Assembly: GCA_027490215.1 (NCBI GenBank)
Contig: JAIXYO010000065.1
Span: forward strand, 1-64,000
Length of the DNA: 64,000 nucleotides
Source: Rubrivivax sp.
Lineage (GTDB): Bacteria; Pseudomonadota; Gammaproteobacteria; Burkholderiales; Burkholderiaceae_C
Direction: 5' to 3'
The translations under genes and the position numbers were made by a program. Of this stretch, positions 19,701 through 28,270 are shown one piece after another (the stretch's first letter is position 1; each line of letters begins with the position of its first letter). The notes beneath the pieces were generated by a model. That model made no database searches. It saw nothing but the letters and a program-made list of their open reading frames with translations, and was not told where the DNA came from.

Positions 19701-22700
19701 GGCCAGCCCGTCTCCGGACTTCGAATTGCTGAGCCTTGAACTCGATCGCCTGCCGCTGGAGGGCGACTTCGCGCCAGAGATCGACGCGGGTCCGCAGACA
19801 GATTTCGACCTCAAGTTTGGCGACGAAGCCACTGTGGTGGTGGCGCAGCCATTGCCCGAACCTGCACCGGTACCCGAGCCTGAAGCTGAAGGCGATGTAC
19901 CGCCCACCCTGTCGATTGCGGCGGATGAAGACGAGACGAAGGTCATCGGCTCCTTGCGCATCGGCATCCCGCTGTTCAACATCTATCTCAACGAGGCCGA
20001 CGAACTCTCGCGCCGCCTGTGCACCGAGTTGGCCGAATGGTCGATGGAGCTGGCACTGCCGGTCGGCGACAGTGCAGTGGCACTGGCCCATTCGCTCGCT
20101 GGCAGTTCGGCCACCGTTGGCTTTGCCGACCTGTCGAATCTCGCACGCATGCTGGAACACGCCTTGGCGCGCAGCGCCGCCATCGGTGCCGGTACGACCG
20201 AAGAAGGCGCCTTGTTCACCGACGCCGCAGAAGAGATCCGGCACCTGCTGCACCAGTTTGCTGCCGGCTTCCTCAGGCAGCCCTCCGAGGCTCTGCTGGC
20301 GCGCCTGGCCGATCACGAACTGAGCTCTGCCAAACGCCTGGAAACAGCGACCGCGGAGCTCGATGCCGAAGCCCTGCTCGACAGCGATGACGCACCGCTC
20401 GATTCGGCCATTGATCTCCGTTTCGACTTGGGCGACACGTCGGCACCCCATGCGCTCGACGCCGTCGAAGCGCCCTGCGTCGACGAACCACCCGCGGAGG
20501 CGTCGCCGTCGTCCGTGCGCGCCGATGCCGAAGCGGACGAAAGCGGACCGACCCCCGACTTCACGACCGAAACCGAATTGCAGCGACTGGACCCGCTCGG
20601 GTTAGCTGCACTGAAGCCGCTGTCCGAGTCTCCGGTGGCCGAGCTCGAACTCGATCGGCTGCGTGTGCTGCCCAGCGAGCCTTCGCAGCGTTTCGACGAT
20701 GAGGAAGACATCGATGTCAGCGATGCGATCGATGCAGAGCTCTTTCCAATCTTCGAGGAAGAAGCCGAGGAATTGCTCGGCCAACTCGCCACTTGCCTCC
20801 AGGAGTGGGTGCGTCACCCTGAGGATCCTCAGGCCCCTGCCGGTGCGATGCGCACCCTGCACACCCTGAAAGGTGGCGCCCGTCTGGCCGGCGCGATGCG
20901 CCTGGGCGAACTGGTGCACCGCCTTGAAAGCCGGATCGAGAACCTGACCGCGCAGGCTGCCGATGCCTCCGCACCGGCGGATCAGATCGAACCGCTGCTG
21001 GGGCGCTGCGATGCCCTGCGCCAGGCTTTCGAAACTGTGCAGAAGGCCGTGGCAGCGGGGGATGGCATTCCGTCAGAGGCCGATGACGGTGTGGCTGCCC
21101 CAACGCCTGTGCGTGCCGAAGTCGCGCCTACTGCAGATGCGCCACCCGAGACGGCTGCCGCCGAGCCCGATCCAATCGACATGCCGCCCACTGTGGTGCC
21201 ACATGACGACACAACGGCTGACGTCAGTTCAGTGCCGGTGCGGCCTGCGGAGGCTGTGGCCGATGACATCGATTGGTCGCGCTTCGATGGCATCGAAGCA
21301 CCAGAGCTGCCGCGAGCAGCTGCAGCATCGGCAACGTCGGCCGTGCGGGTGCGTGCGCCCTTGCTCGACCGCCTGGTCAACCAGGCTGGCGAGGTCAGCA
21401 TCACCCGCTCGCGCATCGCAAGCGATGTCGATCACATCAAGGAATCGCTGTCCGACCTGACCGAGAACCTGGAGCGTCTGCGCAGCCAGTTGCGAGACAT
21501 CGAGCTGCAGGCCGAAACGCAGATCAGTTCGCGGATGGAAGCTGCCAAGGTGGCTGCGGTGGCCTTCGACCCGCTGGAATTTGACCGCTTCACCCGCTTC
21601 CAGGAACTGACGCGGATGATGGCCGAGTCGGTGAATGACGTGGCCACGGTGCAGCGCACCCTGCAGCAGACCTTGCAGGGCACCGAGGATGATCTGGCGG
21701 CGCAAGCCCGGCTGACGCGCGAGCTCCAAGACGACCTGTTGCGCACCCGGATGGTGGAGTTTGAGGGCCTGTCCGACCGCCTGTACCGCGTGGTGCGGCA
21801 GGCGGCTAAGGAAACCGGCAAGCAGGTGCGCCTGGATATCGTCGGTGGCTCAATCGAAATCGACCGGGGCGTGCTCGACCGCATGACCAGCGCCTTCGAA
21901 CATCTGGTGCGCAACAGCGTCACACATGGGATCGAGTTGCCAACGGCGCGTACGGCGGCGGGCAAGGACGCGACTGGGGCCATCGTCATCTCGGTCACCC
22001 AGGATGGCAACGAGGTGGGTGTCGAGGTGCGTGATGACGGTGCCGGGTTGGACCTGAACCGCATCCGCCACAAGGCACTGGCCAACGGGCTGATCGCGGC
22101 CGACGCTGCCCTCTCCGACGACCAGCTCGCCAATCTGATCTTCACCCCAGGCTTCTCCACCGCAGAGAAGGTGACCGAATTGTCTGGTCGCGGTGTTGGC
22201 ATGGACGTGGTGCGCTCCGAGGTGCAGGCAATCGGCGGCCGCATCGAAACGTCAACCTCGCTGGGGCAGGGCACCAGTTTCAAACTGGTGCTGCCGCTGA
22301 CCACTGCTGTCACCCAGGTGGTGATGGTGCGCTGCGGTGAGTTAACGGTCGGCGTGCCCTCGACACTGGTGGCCGCGGTCCGCCGCCTGCCGGCCGCAGA
22401 GGTGCAAGAGGCTTACCAGAGCGGCGCCTGTCTGGTCGATGGCGAAGCGCTGCCTTTCTACTGGCTCGGCGCCTTGTTGCAGATCAGCGCCTGCAGCGCA
22501 GCGCCGCCGCAGCGCAGCAGCCAGTTGCTGGTGGTGCGCAGCGCATCGCAGCGCGTCGTGATTCACGTTGATGACGTGGTTGGCAACCAGGAAGTGGTCG
22601 TCAAGAACCTCGGTCCGCAACTTTCGCGCATGCCCGGCCTGGCCGGCATGACCTTGCTGGCCTCGGGCAGCGTCTCGTTGATCTACAACCCTGTGGCGCT

Positions 22701-23187
22701 CGCCACCCTGTACGGCGCTGCCGCGCGGATCGCGACGCTGGCGGCGCTTCAGTCGCCTGGCTCCGGCGGGGGTGAAGTGGCCGAAGACCACAACAGCGCT
22801 TCGCCGCTCGCGCCCCTGGTGCTGGTGGTCGACGATTCGCTGACGGTGCGCCGAGTGACCGAGCGCATGCTGTTGCGCGAGGGCTATCGCGTCATGCTGG
22901 CCAAGGATGGGCTCGACGCGCTTGAGCGGCTGGCGCAAGAGAGGCCTGCCATTGTGCTCAGCGACATCGAGATGCCGCGCATGGATGGCTTCGATCTGGT
23001 GCGCAACCTGCGCGCTGACCCGCGCCTGCATGACTTGCCCGTGATCATGATCACCTCGCGCATCGCGCAGAAGCACCGCGACTATGCGGCGGAACTGGGG
23101 GTCGAACATTACCTCGGCAAGCCGTATTCGGAAGAAGACCTGCTGGCGCTGATTGCACACTGCATAGCTGCGCGCGTGACCGCATGA
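16747..23187 (+). CDS. chpA: ChpA-type hybrid chemosensory histidine kinase (multi-Hpt CheA)
   Basis: A 2146-residue cytoplasmic kinase that receives PilJ/PilI input and phosphorylates PilG/PilH. Hpt domains are seen with His751 (FHTLKGSARM), His1115 (AHSLAGSSATVGF) and His1372 (LHTLKGGARLAG); the first 550 residues look like degenerate Hpt repeats. An acidic low-complexity linker spans roughly 830-1060. Then come the dimerisation helices, HATPase boxes (HLVRNSVTHGIE near 1719, DDGAGLD, GRGVGMD), a CheW-like domain, and a C-terminal receiver (VVDDSLTVRR, Asp2073 in LSDIEMPRMDG). The protein is shorter than Pseudomonas ChpA (about 2470) and has fewer recognisable Hpt modules. Confidence 0.93.
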   Translation: MDSLRNPQSVDSLSDLSALSWVHEELRRSLELALKSLRRHLKESETTFDADVDVVDPAVLNSARQHLHQGVGALELVALQAGASLLRACEASVQRFITKPRSIDAQGVAAIEAACFALMDYVARLLAGKSVSSLAMFPQYRAVQELAGADRIHPADLWFHDWQWLPLPSDDRAVACQPDAATRSAIEGRMLSLMRVPTPGAAQRMSHIFAGLGAGTDNPQAATLWKLAAAMFEAQATGLLSPDVFSKRVASRLLAQLRILERGGSEISEPLARDLLFFCAQADSPGDGRRAPRLAAVRQAYDLVHHLAGDYHSSALGRFDPALIAQASKRVAAAKESWSGVAGGELHRINGLTEQFALAGESLKRLFPSGDVLAEELRAAATLTKQTAAAPSPALAMEAATSLLYVEACLEDAEFDHPELAARIQRLSQRMGSVRQGAVPQPLEGWMEELYRRMSDRQTMGSVVQELRTTLSDAEKLIDQFFRNPTDPTVLIPVPNHLSAMRGVLSVLGMDHAASALLRMRDEVDGLSSTEVDLSRVGQAGVFDRLAGNLGALGFLIDMLSVQPALAKSLFIYDPEAGTLSPVMGRSDRAPVTPGEPSPVAAEPRLIEQAQMLAFNAARDDVSIDAVARDLERLSQEATAADQPALAATVNKARIALEAAGDAEAINAARDQLSEALADFVHSSSEPTGLDLSGAAAREVGADDAADDDEMREVFLEEAREVIDTARGACAGLATAPDDLQRLTILRRAFHTLKGSARMVGLTEFGDAAWVCEQLYNTRLSEQRKADEPLLRYTSEALGQFAHWIDDIAASRPVTHSAAQMAQAAQRLDTVVSTPSPAPGMDDTAVLPMLPESQPLATTEAANIDALPTDLDIASALNPLADDTLAFHADAMVDLDLDVPATEAPLQWDGAIGLDDESAAAGPPGERLQPDAATGFVMLDLESGDANAMFEPFDPQATMPLPHGSMDRALSDDLPSDPLAAAELGASPSPDFELLSLELDRLPLEGDFAPEIDAGPQTDFDLKFGDEATVVVAQPLPEPAPVPEPEAEGDVPPTLSIAADEDETKVIGSLRIGIPLFNIYLNEADELSRRLCTELAEWSMELALPVGDSAVALAHSLAGSSATVGFADLSNLARMLEHALARSAAIGAGTTEEGALFTDAAEEIRHLLHQFAAGFLRQPSEALLARLADHELSSAKRLETATAELDAEALLDSDDAPLDSAIDLRFDLGDTSAPHALDAVEAPCVDEPPAEASPSSVRADAEADESGPTPDFTTETELQRLDPLGLAALKPLSESPVAELELDRLRVLPSEPSQRFDDEEDIDVSDAIDAELFPIFEEEAEELLGQLATCLQEWVRHPEDPQAPAGAMRTLHTLKGGARLAGAMRLGELVHRLESRIENLTAQAADASAPADQIEPLLGRCDALRQAFETVQKAVAAGDGIPSEADDGVAAPTPVRAEVAPTADAPPETAAAEPDPIDMPPTVVPHDDTTADVSSVPVRPAEAVADDIDWSRFDGIEAPELPRAAAASATSAVRVRAPLLDRLVNQAGEVSITRSRIASDVDHIKESLSDLTENLERLRSQLRDIELQAETQISSRMEAAKVAAVAFDPLEFDRFTRFQELTRMMAESVNDVATVQRTLQQTLQGTEDDLAAQARLTRELQDDLLRTRMVEFEGLSDRLYRVVRQAAKETGKQVRLDIVGGSIEIDRGVLDRMTSAFEHLVRNSVTHGIELPTARTAAGKDATGAIVISVTQDGNEVGVEVRDDGAGLDLNRIRHKALANGLIAADAALSDDQLANLIFTPGFSTAEKVTELSGRGVGMDVVRSEVQAIGGRIETSTSLGQGTSFKLVLPLTTAVTQVVMVRCGELTVGVPSTLVAAVRRLPAAEVQEAYQSGACLVDGEALPFYWLGALLQISACSAAPPQRSSQLLVVRSASQRVVIHVDDVVGNQEVVVKNLGPQLSRMPGLAGMTLLASGSVSLIYNPVALATLYGAAARIATLAALQSPGSGGGEVAEDHNSASPLAPLVLVVDDSLTVRRVTERMLLREGYRVMLAKDGLDALERLAQERPAIVLSDIEMPRMDGFDLVRNLRADPRLHDLPVIMITSRIAQKHRDYAAELGVEHYLGKPYSEEDLLALIAHCIAARVTA

Positions 23188-23227
23188 TGGCGCTCACCGG
23201 CCACTCAACGGGGATGCTGAGATTGTC

Positions 23228-24259
23228 ATGATCGGGTTTGCCGACCAGATTGCAGAGCTCACGAGTTACCGCGACCGTGACCAGCTTGATGTGGCGTTGG
23301 CCAGTGCGCTGAAGGACTTGCTGCAGCCTCGCTCGGTGACCATTCAGCGCTGCGTTGGCGAAGGCGACGAACGCCATTGGTTGACCCGTGCTCGACTGAG
23401 CGGAAACAGCTCGGTTGCGACCTTCGATGGGTCGTGGACCGAGCTGCACATGCTTCCAAAGCTGGTCCCCGGCGATCCGCGGTCCTTGTCATACAGCGAA
23501 CAGCGCATGGTGCTGCGACCCGGGCCGCCGCACCTCACCTATTTCCCGCTGTATGGCGGCGATGCGGTGGTCGGCGTGATCGAGATCGAGACCGAGGCGG
23601 CGCCCGATGAAAATGCGCAGCGCACTGTGCAGGGCGTGCTGCGCATCTATCAAAATTTTGAGCGCCTGCTGCACTACTCCGAGCGCGATTCGCTGACAGG
23701 GCTGCTCAATCGCAAGACCTTTGATGAGACCTTCTTGAAGGCGACCGCCGATCTGGAGCTGCCGCCTGAACACTTGAGCGACGGCAGGCGCGTGGGCGGC
23801 AGTCCCTGTGGCTACTGGATCGGTGTCATCGACATCGACCATTTCAAGCGTGTCAATGACCGTTTCGGGCATCTGATCGGCGACGAGGTGTTGCTGCTCC
23901 TGTCCCGCCTGATGGGCCGAAGCTTCCGCATCCATGACAGGCTTTACCGCTTCGGCGGTGAAGAGTTCCTCGTGCTGATGCGTTGTCATGGCGAGGACGA
24001 CGCCGCGCAGGCCTTTGAGCGCTTTCGCAGCAACACCGAGCTGTTCCAGTTTCCGCAGGTCGGCACGGTCACGGTCAGCGTTGGCTTCACCGCCGTGCGG
24101 CCTGCTGACACACCCAGCGGCGCTTTTGAGCGTGCCGACAAGGCGGTCTACCACGCGAAAGCGAACGGCCGCAACCAGGTGTGCAGCCATGCCGATCTGC
24201 TGGCCAGCGGCGTGCTTGTGGAAAACAACGCCAAGCTGGGTGACGTCGAACTCTTCTAA
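23228..24259 (+). CDS. Diguanylate cyclase (GGDEF domain)
   Basis: A 343-residue protein. The N-terminal 145 residues resemble a small GAF-like sensor; the C-terminal GGDEF domain starts DSLTGLLNRKTF and has the active-site GGEEF at about residue 242. The product-inhibition motif RxxD (RIHD, five residues before GGEEF) is intact, so c-di-GMP feedback is expected. It starts 40 bp after chpA on the same strand, where many genomes instead carry methyltransferase/methylesterase genes, suggesting c-di-GMP output is tied to surface motility. Its stop overlaps that of the convergent photolyase gene. Confidence 0.92.
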   Translation: MIGFADQIAELTSYRDRDQLDVALASALKDLLQPRSVTIQRCVGEGDERHWLTRARLSGNSSVATFDGSWTELHMLPKLVPGDPRSLSYSEQRMVLRPGPPHLTYFPLYGGDAVVGVIEIETEAAPDENAQRTVQGVLRIYQNFERLLHYSERDSLTGLLNRKTFDETFLKATADLELPPEHLSDGRRVGGSPCGYWIGVIDIDHFKRVNDRFGHLIGDEVLLLLSRLMGRSFRIHDRLYRFGGEEFLVLMRCHGEDDAAQAFERFRSNTELFQFPQVGTVTVSVGFTAVRPADTPSGAFERADKAVYHAKANGRNQVCSHADLLASGVLVENNAKLGDVELF

Positions 24260-25749
24260 CCAGCTGTGTTGGCTCGCTCTGCCTTGACCAGCGCGTAGCG
24301 TTCCAGCGTCCTCGCCCTGGCCTCATCGTGCTGCACCAGCGGCAGCGGATAGTCCCGACCCAGCACCAGTCCGGAAGCCGCCAGATCGATCGGGCGAGCC
24401 ATCCATGGGGCGTGCAGCGCGGTATCGGGCAGCGTGGCAAGCTGCGGCAGGTAGCGGCGGATGAACTTGCCCGCGGGATCGAACTTCTCGCTCTGGCTGA
24501 CCGGGTTGAAGATGCGGAAATAGGGTTGCGCATCACAGCCACTGGAGCTGGCCCACTGCCAGCCGCCATTGTTGGCGGCGAGGTCGTAGTCGTTGAGCTT
24601 TTCAGCGAAGTAGCGCTCGCCCCAGCGCCAGTCGATGCCGAGGTCCTTCACCAGGAAGCTCGCCACCACCATGCGCAACCGGTTGTGCATGTAGCCCGTC
24701 TGGTTGATCTGCGCCATCGCCGCGTCCACCAGCGGATAGCCCGTGCGCCCCTCGCACCAGGCGGCAAACAGCGCGTCGGCGTGCTTGCCATGTTCCCACT
24801 TGATGTGGTCGTAGGGCGCTTTGAACGAGCGGCTGACGACGTGCGGATGGTGGTGCATCACCTGGTGATAGAAGTCGCGCCAGATCAACTCCGACAGCCA
24901 CACTTCCGCGCCGCGCGAACCCGCCTGTCCGCGTTGCCAGGCCTCACGGGCCAATTGGCGAATGGAGATCGTGCCGAAGCGCAGGTGCACCGACAGATAG
25001 CTTGGTCCCTTGATCGCCGGGAAATTGCGCGTGTCGTCGTAGGCGTCGATGCGCGTGAGGAAGTCGCTGAACGAAGCCTGCGCGCCGCGGGCGCCGGCAC
25101 CCATGCGCAGTGACGACAGATTGGTGGCTTCGAAGCCGATGTCAGCCAGTGACGGGGGGCCGGCAACCATGCCCTGGGGCACGGCCGCCAGATGCGCGGC
25201 ATGCGGCTCGATGGGCCAGGGTGCGAGGTGCTCCGGCGTCAGCCGCTTGAGCCAGGCATTCTTGTAGGGAGTGAAGACGCCATACGGTGTGCCCGATCCG
25301 GTCAGCACCTCGCTGCGTTCGAACACGACATGGTCCTTGCTGGTGTGCAGCGCGATGCCGGCATCGGCCAGACGGCCTCGCACCTGAGCGTCGCGCGCGA
25401 GTGCCGCCGGTTCGTCGTCGTGGCTGGCATACACCGCCTGCACGCGAAGCTGCCGGGCCAATGCGGGAATCTCGTCGCGAGCCCAGCCGTGGCGCACGAT
25501 CAGCCCCGTGCCGGCTACGCCATGCGCTGCGCCAAGTGCGGCCAGCTGCGCCTGCAGCTCGGCGAGGCCGTCGAGGATGAACTCCACGCGGCGGTCGGCG
25601 CGCGGCAGCGGATCGAGGATTTCCTGGTCGAGCACGAAGACACACCAGACCTGGCGAGCCGAGCGCAGCGCATGGTGCAGCGCCGTGTGGTCATCAGTGC
25701 GCAGGTCGCGCCGAAACCAGACCAGGGCCGCGTCAATCGAAGGAAGCAT
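24256..25749 (-). CDS. phrB: Deoxyribodipyrimidine photolyase
   Basis: A 497-residue FAD-dependent photolyase that reverses UV cyclobutane dimers in DNA. The N-terminal antenna domain begins LVWFRRDLRTDDHTAL; the C-terminal FAD domain has YMHNRLRMVVASFLVKDL, RWGERYFAEKLNDYDLAANN and GWQWASSSGCDAQPYFRIFN, all class I photolyase signatures. ATG 25749 was chosen because homology starts within five residues; the frame extends upstream into the divergent yqgE gene. The stop TAG overlaps the TAA of the diguanylate cyclase by three bases. Confidence 0.93.
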   Translation of the reverse strand: MLPSIDAALVWFRRDLRTDDHTALHHALRSARQVWCVFVLDQEILDPLPRADRRVEFILDGLAELQAQLAALGAAHGVAGTGLIVRHGWARDEIPALARQLRVQAVYASHDDEPAALARDAQVRGRLADAGIALHTSKDHVVFERSEVLTGSGTPYGVFTPYKNAWLKRLTPEHLAPWPIEPHAAHLAAVPQGMVAGPPSLADIGFEATNLSSLRMGAGARGAQASFSDFLTRIDAYDDTRNFPAIKGPSYLSVHLRFGTISIRQLAREAWQRGQAGSRGAEVWLSELIWRDFYHQVMHHHPHVVSRSFKAPYDHIKWEHGKHADALFAAWCEGRTGYPLVDAAMAQINQTGYMHNRLRMVVASFLVKDLGIDWRWGERYFAEKLNDYDLAANNGGWQWASSSGCDAQPYFRIFNPVSQSEKFDPAGKFIRRYLPQLATLPDTALHAPWMARPIDLAASGLVLGRDYPLPLVQHDEARARTLERYALVKAERANTAG

Positions 25750-25770
25750 CGCGGCAGTGTGCCGCAGGAA

Positions 25771-25776
25771 TAAAAT
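25771..25776 (+). promoter_or_regulatory. -10-like hexamer just upstream of yqgE
   Basis: TAAAAT (25771-25776) ends six bases before the yqgE ATG (25783). Transcription starting seven bases past it would begin on the ATG. No Shine-Dalgarno sequence fits in between. -35 not evident. Confidence 0.4.
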
Positions 25777-25782
25777 GCGGCA

Positions 25783-26361
25783 ATGAGCTCCGGCGGCATC
25801 AACCTCACCAACCAGTTCCTGATCGCCATGCCGGGCATCGGCGGAGACACCTTCGCTGGCGCGGTGATCTACCTCTGCGAGCACACCGACAAGGGCGCGC
25901 TGGGCTTGGTCATCAACAAGCCGATCGACATCAAGCTGAAGAACCTGTTCGAGAAGGTCGAGTTGTCGCTCGATCGCCTGGATCTGGCCGAATCACCGGT
26001 CTTTTACGGTGGCCCGGTGCAGACCGAGCGCGGCTTTGTGCTGCACGAACAGATCGACGATGAGGGTAATCGCTTCAACTCATCGCTGCGCATCCCCGGC
26101 GGTCTGGAAATGACGACCAGCAAGGACGTGCTGGAGGCGCTTTCCAGTGGTACGGGGCCGACCAAGATCCTGGTGACCCTGGGCTACAGCGGCTGGGGCG
26201 CCGGCCAGCTCGAGGAAGAGATGGGCCGCAACAGCTGGATTAATGTTGAAGCCCAGCCCGAGATCATCTTCAATACGCCGGTCGAACAGCGCTATGACAA
26301 GGCGCTGTCGCTGTTGGGCATCGACCCCGCCATGCTCAGTGCCGACGCCGGGCATGCCTGA
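25783..26361 (+). CDS. yqgE: YqgE/AlgH family protein
   Basis: A 192-residue member of the YqgE/AlgH (UPF0301) family, function not firmly known; the Pseudomonas member AlgH was linked to alginate regulation. Family marks are LTNQFLIAMPGI, GALGLVINKP, VFYGGPVQTERGFVLH and LGYSGWGAGQLEEE. It is followed by ruvX and pyrR, the usual order in gamma- and betaproteobacteria. Its stop overlaps the ruvX start. Confidence 0.92.
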   Translation: MSSGGINLTNQFLIAMPGIGGDTFAGAVIYLCEHTDKGALGLVINKPIDIKLKNLFEKVELSLDRLDLAESPVFYGGPVQTERGFVLHEQIDDEGNRFNSSLRIPGGLEMTTSKDVLEALSSGTGPTKILVTLGYSGWGAGQLEEEMGRNSWINVEAQPEIIFNTPVEQRYDKALSLLGIDPAMLSADAGHA

Positions 26362-26791
26362 ACTCGGCCCCCGCCCACCGCCCTCGCCCGCGCCTGGCGG
26401 CGTGCACCGTGTTCGTACTTATCTGGCCTTTGACTTCGGCCTGAAGCGCGTTGGCGTCGCCAGCGGCAACACCCTGACGGGCACCGCGCAGCCGCTGCGC
26501 ACGGTCGCCGCCACCGGCGATGCGCGTTTCGCCGCCATCGCCCGACTGGTCGATGAATGGCAGCCCGATGCCTTGGTCGTCGGTGTGCCCTTCCACCCCG
26601 ATGGTGCCGAGCATGAGAACACCCTGCGCGCGCGCCGCTTTGCCCGCCAGCTGCACGGTCGCCTGCGGCTTGATGTGCACGAGGTCGACGAGCGCTACAC
26701 GACCACCGAAGCCCATTCGGAGGGAGCGGGCGATCTCGATGCCGCCTCGGCCGCGCTGATCCTCGAACAGTATCTGCGGAGCGTTTCTTGA
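26354..26791 (+). CDS. ruvX: Putative pre-16S rRNA nuclease (Holliday junction resolvase-like)
   Basis: A 145-residue RNase H-fold protein of the YqgF/RuvX family, implicated in 16S rRNA 5'-end maturation. The catalytic acidic residues are in YLAFDFGLKRVGVASG, VDERYTTTEA and DLDAASAALILEQYL. ATG 26354 overlaps the yqgE stop; a Pro-rich leader of about 18 residues precedes the first beta-strand, so a start at the later GTG in the leader is possible. Confidence 0.88.
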   Translation: MPELGPRPPPSPAPGGVHRVRTYLAFDFGLKRVGVASGNTLTGTAQPLRTVAATGDARFAAIARLVDEWQPDALVVGVPFHPDGAEHENTLRARRFARQLHGRLRLDVHEVDERYTTTEAHSEGAGDLDAASAALILEQYLRSVS

Positions 26792-26804
26792 TGCGAGTCC
26801 GGCC

Positions 26805-27311
26805 ATGAGTTCCCTGCATCTCGACGCTGAAGCGCTTTACAGCGATCTGCTCACTGGCGTGCGGGGCCTGCTGCGGCCCAGCACGGCCTTGGTCGGCATC
26901 TGGTCGGGCGGCGCCTGGCTGGCCGAGCGCCTGCAGCGCGAGCTGCTGCTGGACGGCGAGCACGGCGTGATCTCCAGCGCCTTGCACCGAGATGACTTCA
27001 GCTCGCGCGGCATGACCGCTGGCGCGGATCACACCCGCCTGCCGTTCGAGATCGAGGGCCGCCATATCCTGCTGGTCGATGACGTGCTCTTCACTGGCCG
27101 CACGATCCGCGCCGTCGTCAATGAGCTGTTCGATTTCGGCCGCCCGGCGAGCGTGACGCTGGCGGTGCTGGTCGATCGCGGCGGGCGCGAGTTGCCGATC
27201 GATGCCGCCTACTCCGCTGCCCGCATCACACTGCCGGCGCACCAGCGCCTGTCGCTGGTGCGCGATGACGCTGGCCGTTTCAGCTTCGACATCCGGGAGC
27301 GTACGGTTTGA
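26805..27311 (+). CDS. pyrR: PyrR pyrimidine regulatory protein / uracil phosphoribosyltransferase
   Basis: A 168-residue type I phosphoribosyltransferase. The PRPP loop is [16 protein letters not shown] and the N-terminal [13 protein letters not shown] matches PyrR. In Gram-positive bacteria PyrR is an RNA-binding attenuation protein; in pseudomonads a homologue heads pyrBC' and acts differently. I see no antiterminator structure upstream, so RNA-level control is not supported here. Its stop codon overlaps the TTG start of pyrB. Confidence 0.88.
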   Translation: MSSLHLDAEALYSDLLTGVRGLLRPSTALVGIWSGGAWLAERLQRELLLDGEHGVISSALHRDDFSSRGMTAGADHTRLPFEIEGRHILLVDDVLFTGRTIRAVVNELFDFGRPASVTLAVLVDRGGRELPIDAAYSAARITLPAHQRLSLVRDDAGRFSFDIRERTV

Positions 27312-28270
27312 ATTTCAGACACAACCCGCAGCTCAACAAGCACGGCGAGCTGATCCATCTGCTGTCGATTGAAGGCTTGCCGCGTGCGTTGATCCACCAG
27401 ATCCTCGACACCGCCGGTACCTTCCTGAGCGTCAACGACCGCGAGGTCAAGAAGGTGCCGCTGCTGCGCGGCAAGAGCGTGTTCAACCTGTTCTTCGAGA
27501 ACAGCACCCGCACCCGCACCACCTTTGAGATCGCGGCCAAGCGACTGAGTGCCGACGTCATCAATCTCGACATCGCGCGCTCCAGCGCCGCCAAGGGCGA
27601 GAGCCTGCTCGACACCATTGCGAACCTTTCCGCGATGCATGCCGACATGTTCGTCGTGCGCCACAGCGAGAGCGGCGCGCCGTACCTGATTGCGCAGCAT
27701 TGCGCGCCGCACGTCCATGTGGTGAACGCCGGGGACGGTCGGCATGCGCACCCAACGCAGGGGCTGCTCGACATGTACACGATCCGCCACTTCAAGAAGG
27801 ACTTCACCAACCTGACGGTGGCGATCGTCGGCGACATCGTCCACTCGCGGGTGGCGCGCTCCGACATCCACGCGCTGACCACGCTCGGCGTGCCCGAGGT
27901 TCGCGCGGTCGGCCCGAAAACCTTGGTGCCCGGCGACCTGCGCGAGATGGGTGTGCGTGTGTGCCACGACATGGCAGAAGGCATTCGCGGCGCCGATGTG
28001 ATCATCATGCTGCGCCTGCAGAACGAGCGGATGAGCGGTGCGATGCTGCCGAGCGCGGGCGAGTTCTTCAAGAACTACGGGCTGACACAAGAGAAGCTGG
28101 CGCTCGCCAAACCCGATTGCATCGTGATGCACCCGGGGCCGATCAACCGTGGCGTCGAGATCGACTCCAGCGTGGCTGATGGCGCGCAGAGCGTGATCCT
28201 GCCGCAGGTGACCTTCGGCATCGCGGTGCGAATGGCGGTGATGTCGACGATCGCTGGGAATTCCGCATGA
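27308..28270 (+). CDS. pyrB: Aspartate carbamoyltransferase catalytic subunit
   Basis: PyrB condenses carbamoyl phosphate and aspartate, the first committed step of pyrimidine synthesis. The 320-residue protein has the carbamoyl-phosphate motif [13 protein letters not shown], the second site [12 protein letters not shown], and [12 protein letters not shown]. The start is TTG (27308-27310), overlapping the pyrR stop, with [10 protein letters not shown]-like beginning. It pairs with the adjacent pyrC', as in Pseudomonas, where PyrB needs a non-catalytic dihydroorotase partner rather than PyrI. Confidence 0.95.
   Translation: MNFRHNPQLNKHGELIHLLSIEGLPRALIHQILDTAGTFLSVNDREVKKVPLLRGKSVFNLFFENSTRTRTTFEIAAKRLSADVINLDIARSSAAKGESLLDTIANLSAMHADMFVVRHSESGAPYLIAQHCAPHVHVVNAGDGRHAHPTQGLLDMYTIRHFKKDFTNLTVAIVGDIVHSRVARSDIHALTTLGVPEVRAVGPKTLVPGDLREMGVRVCHDMAEGIRGADVIIMLRLQNERMSGAMLPSAGEFFKNYGLTQEKLALAKPDCIVMHPGPINRGVEIDSSVADGAQSVILPQVTFGIAVRMAVMSTIAGNSA

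Noticed and set aside
26805-27311. PyrR-type RNA attenuator upstream of the pyr genes
   Set aside because: Upstream sequence is coding (ruvX) with a 13-bp gap and no terminator/antiterminator structure.
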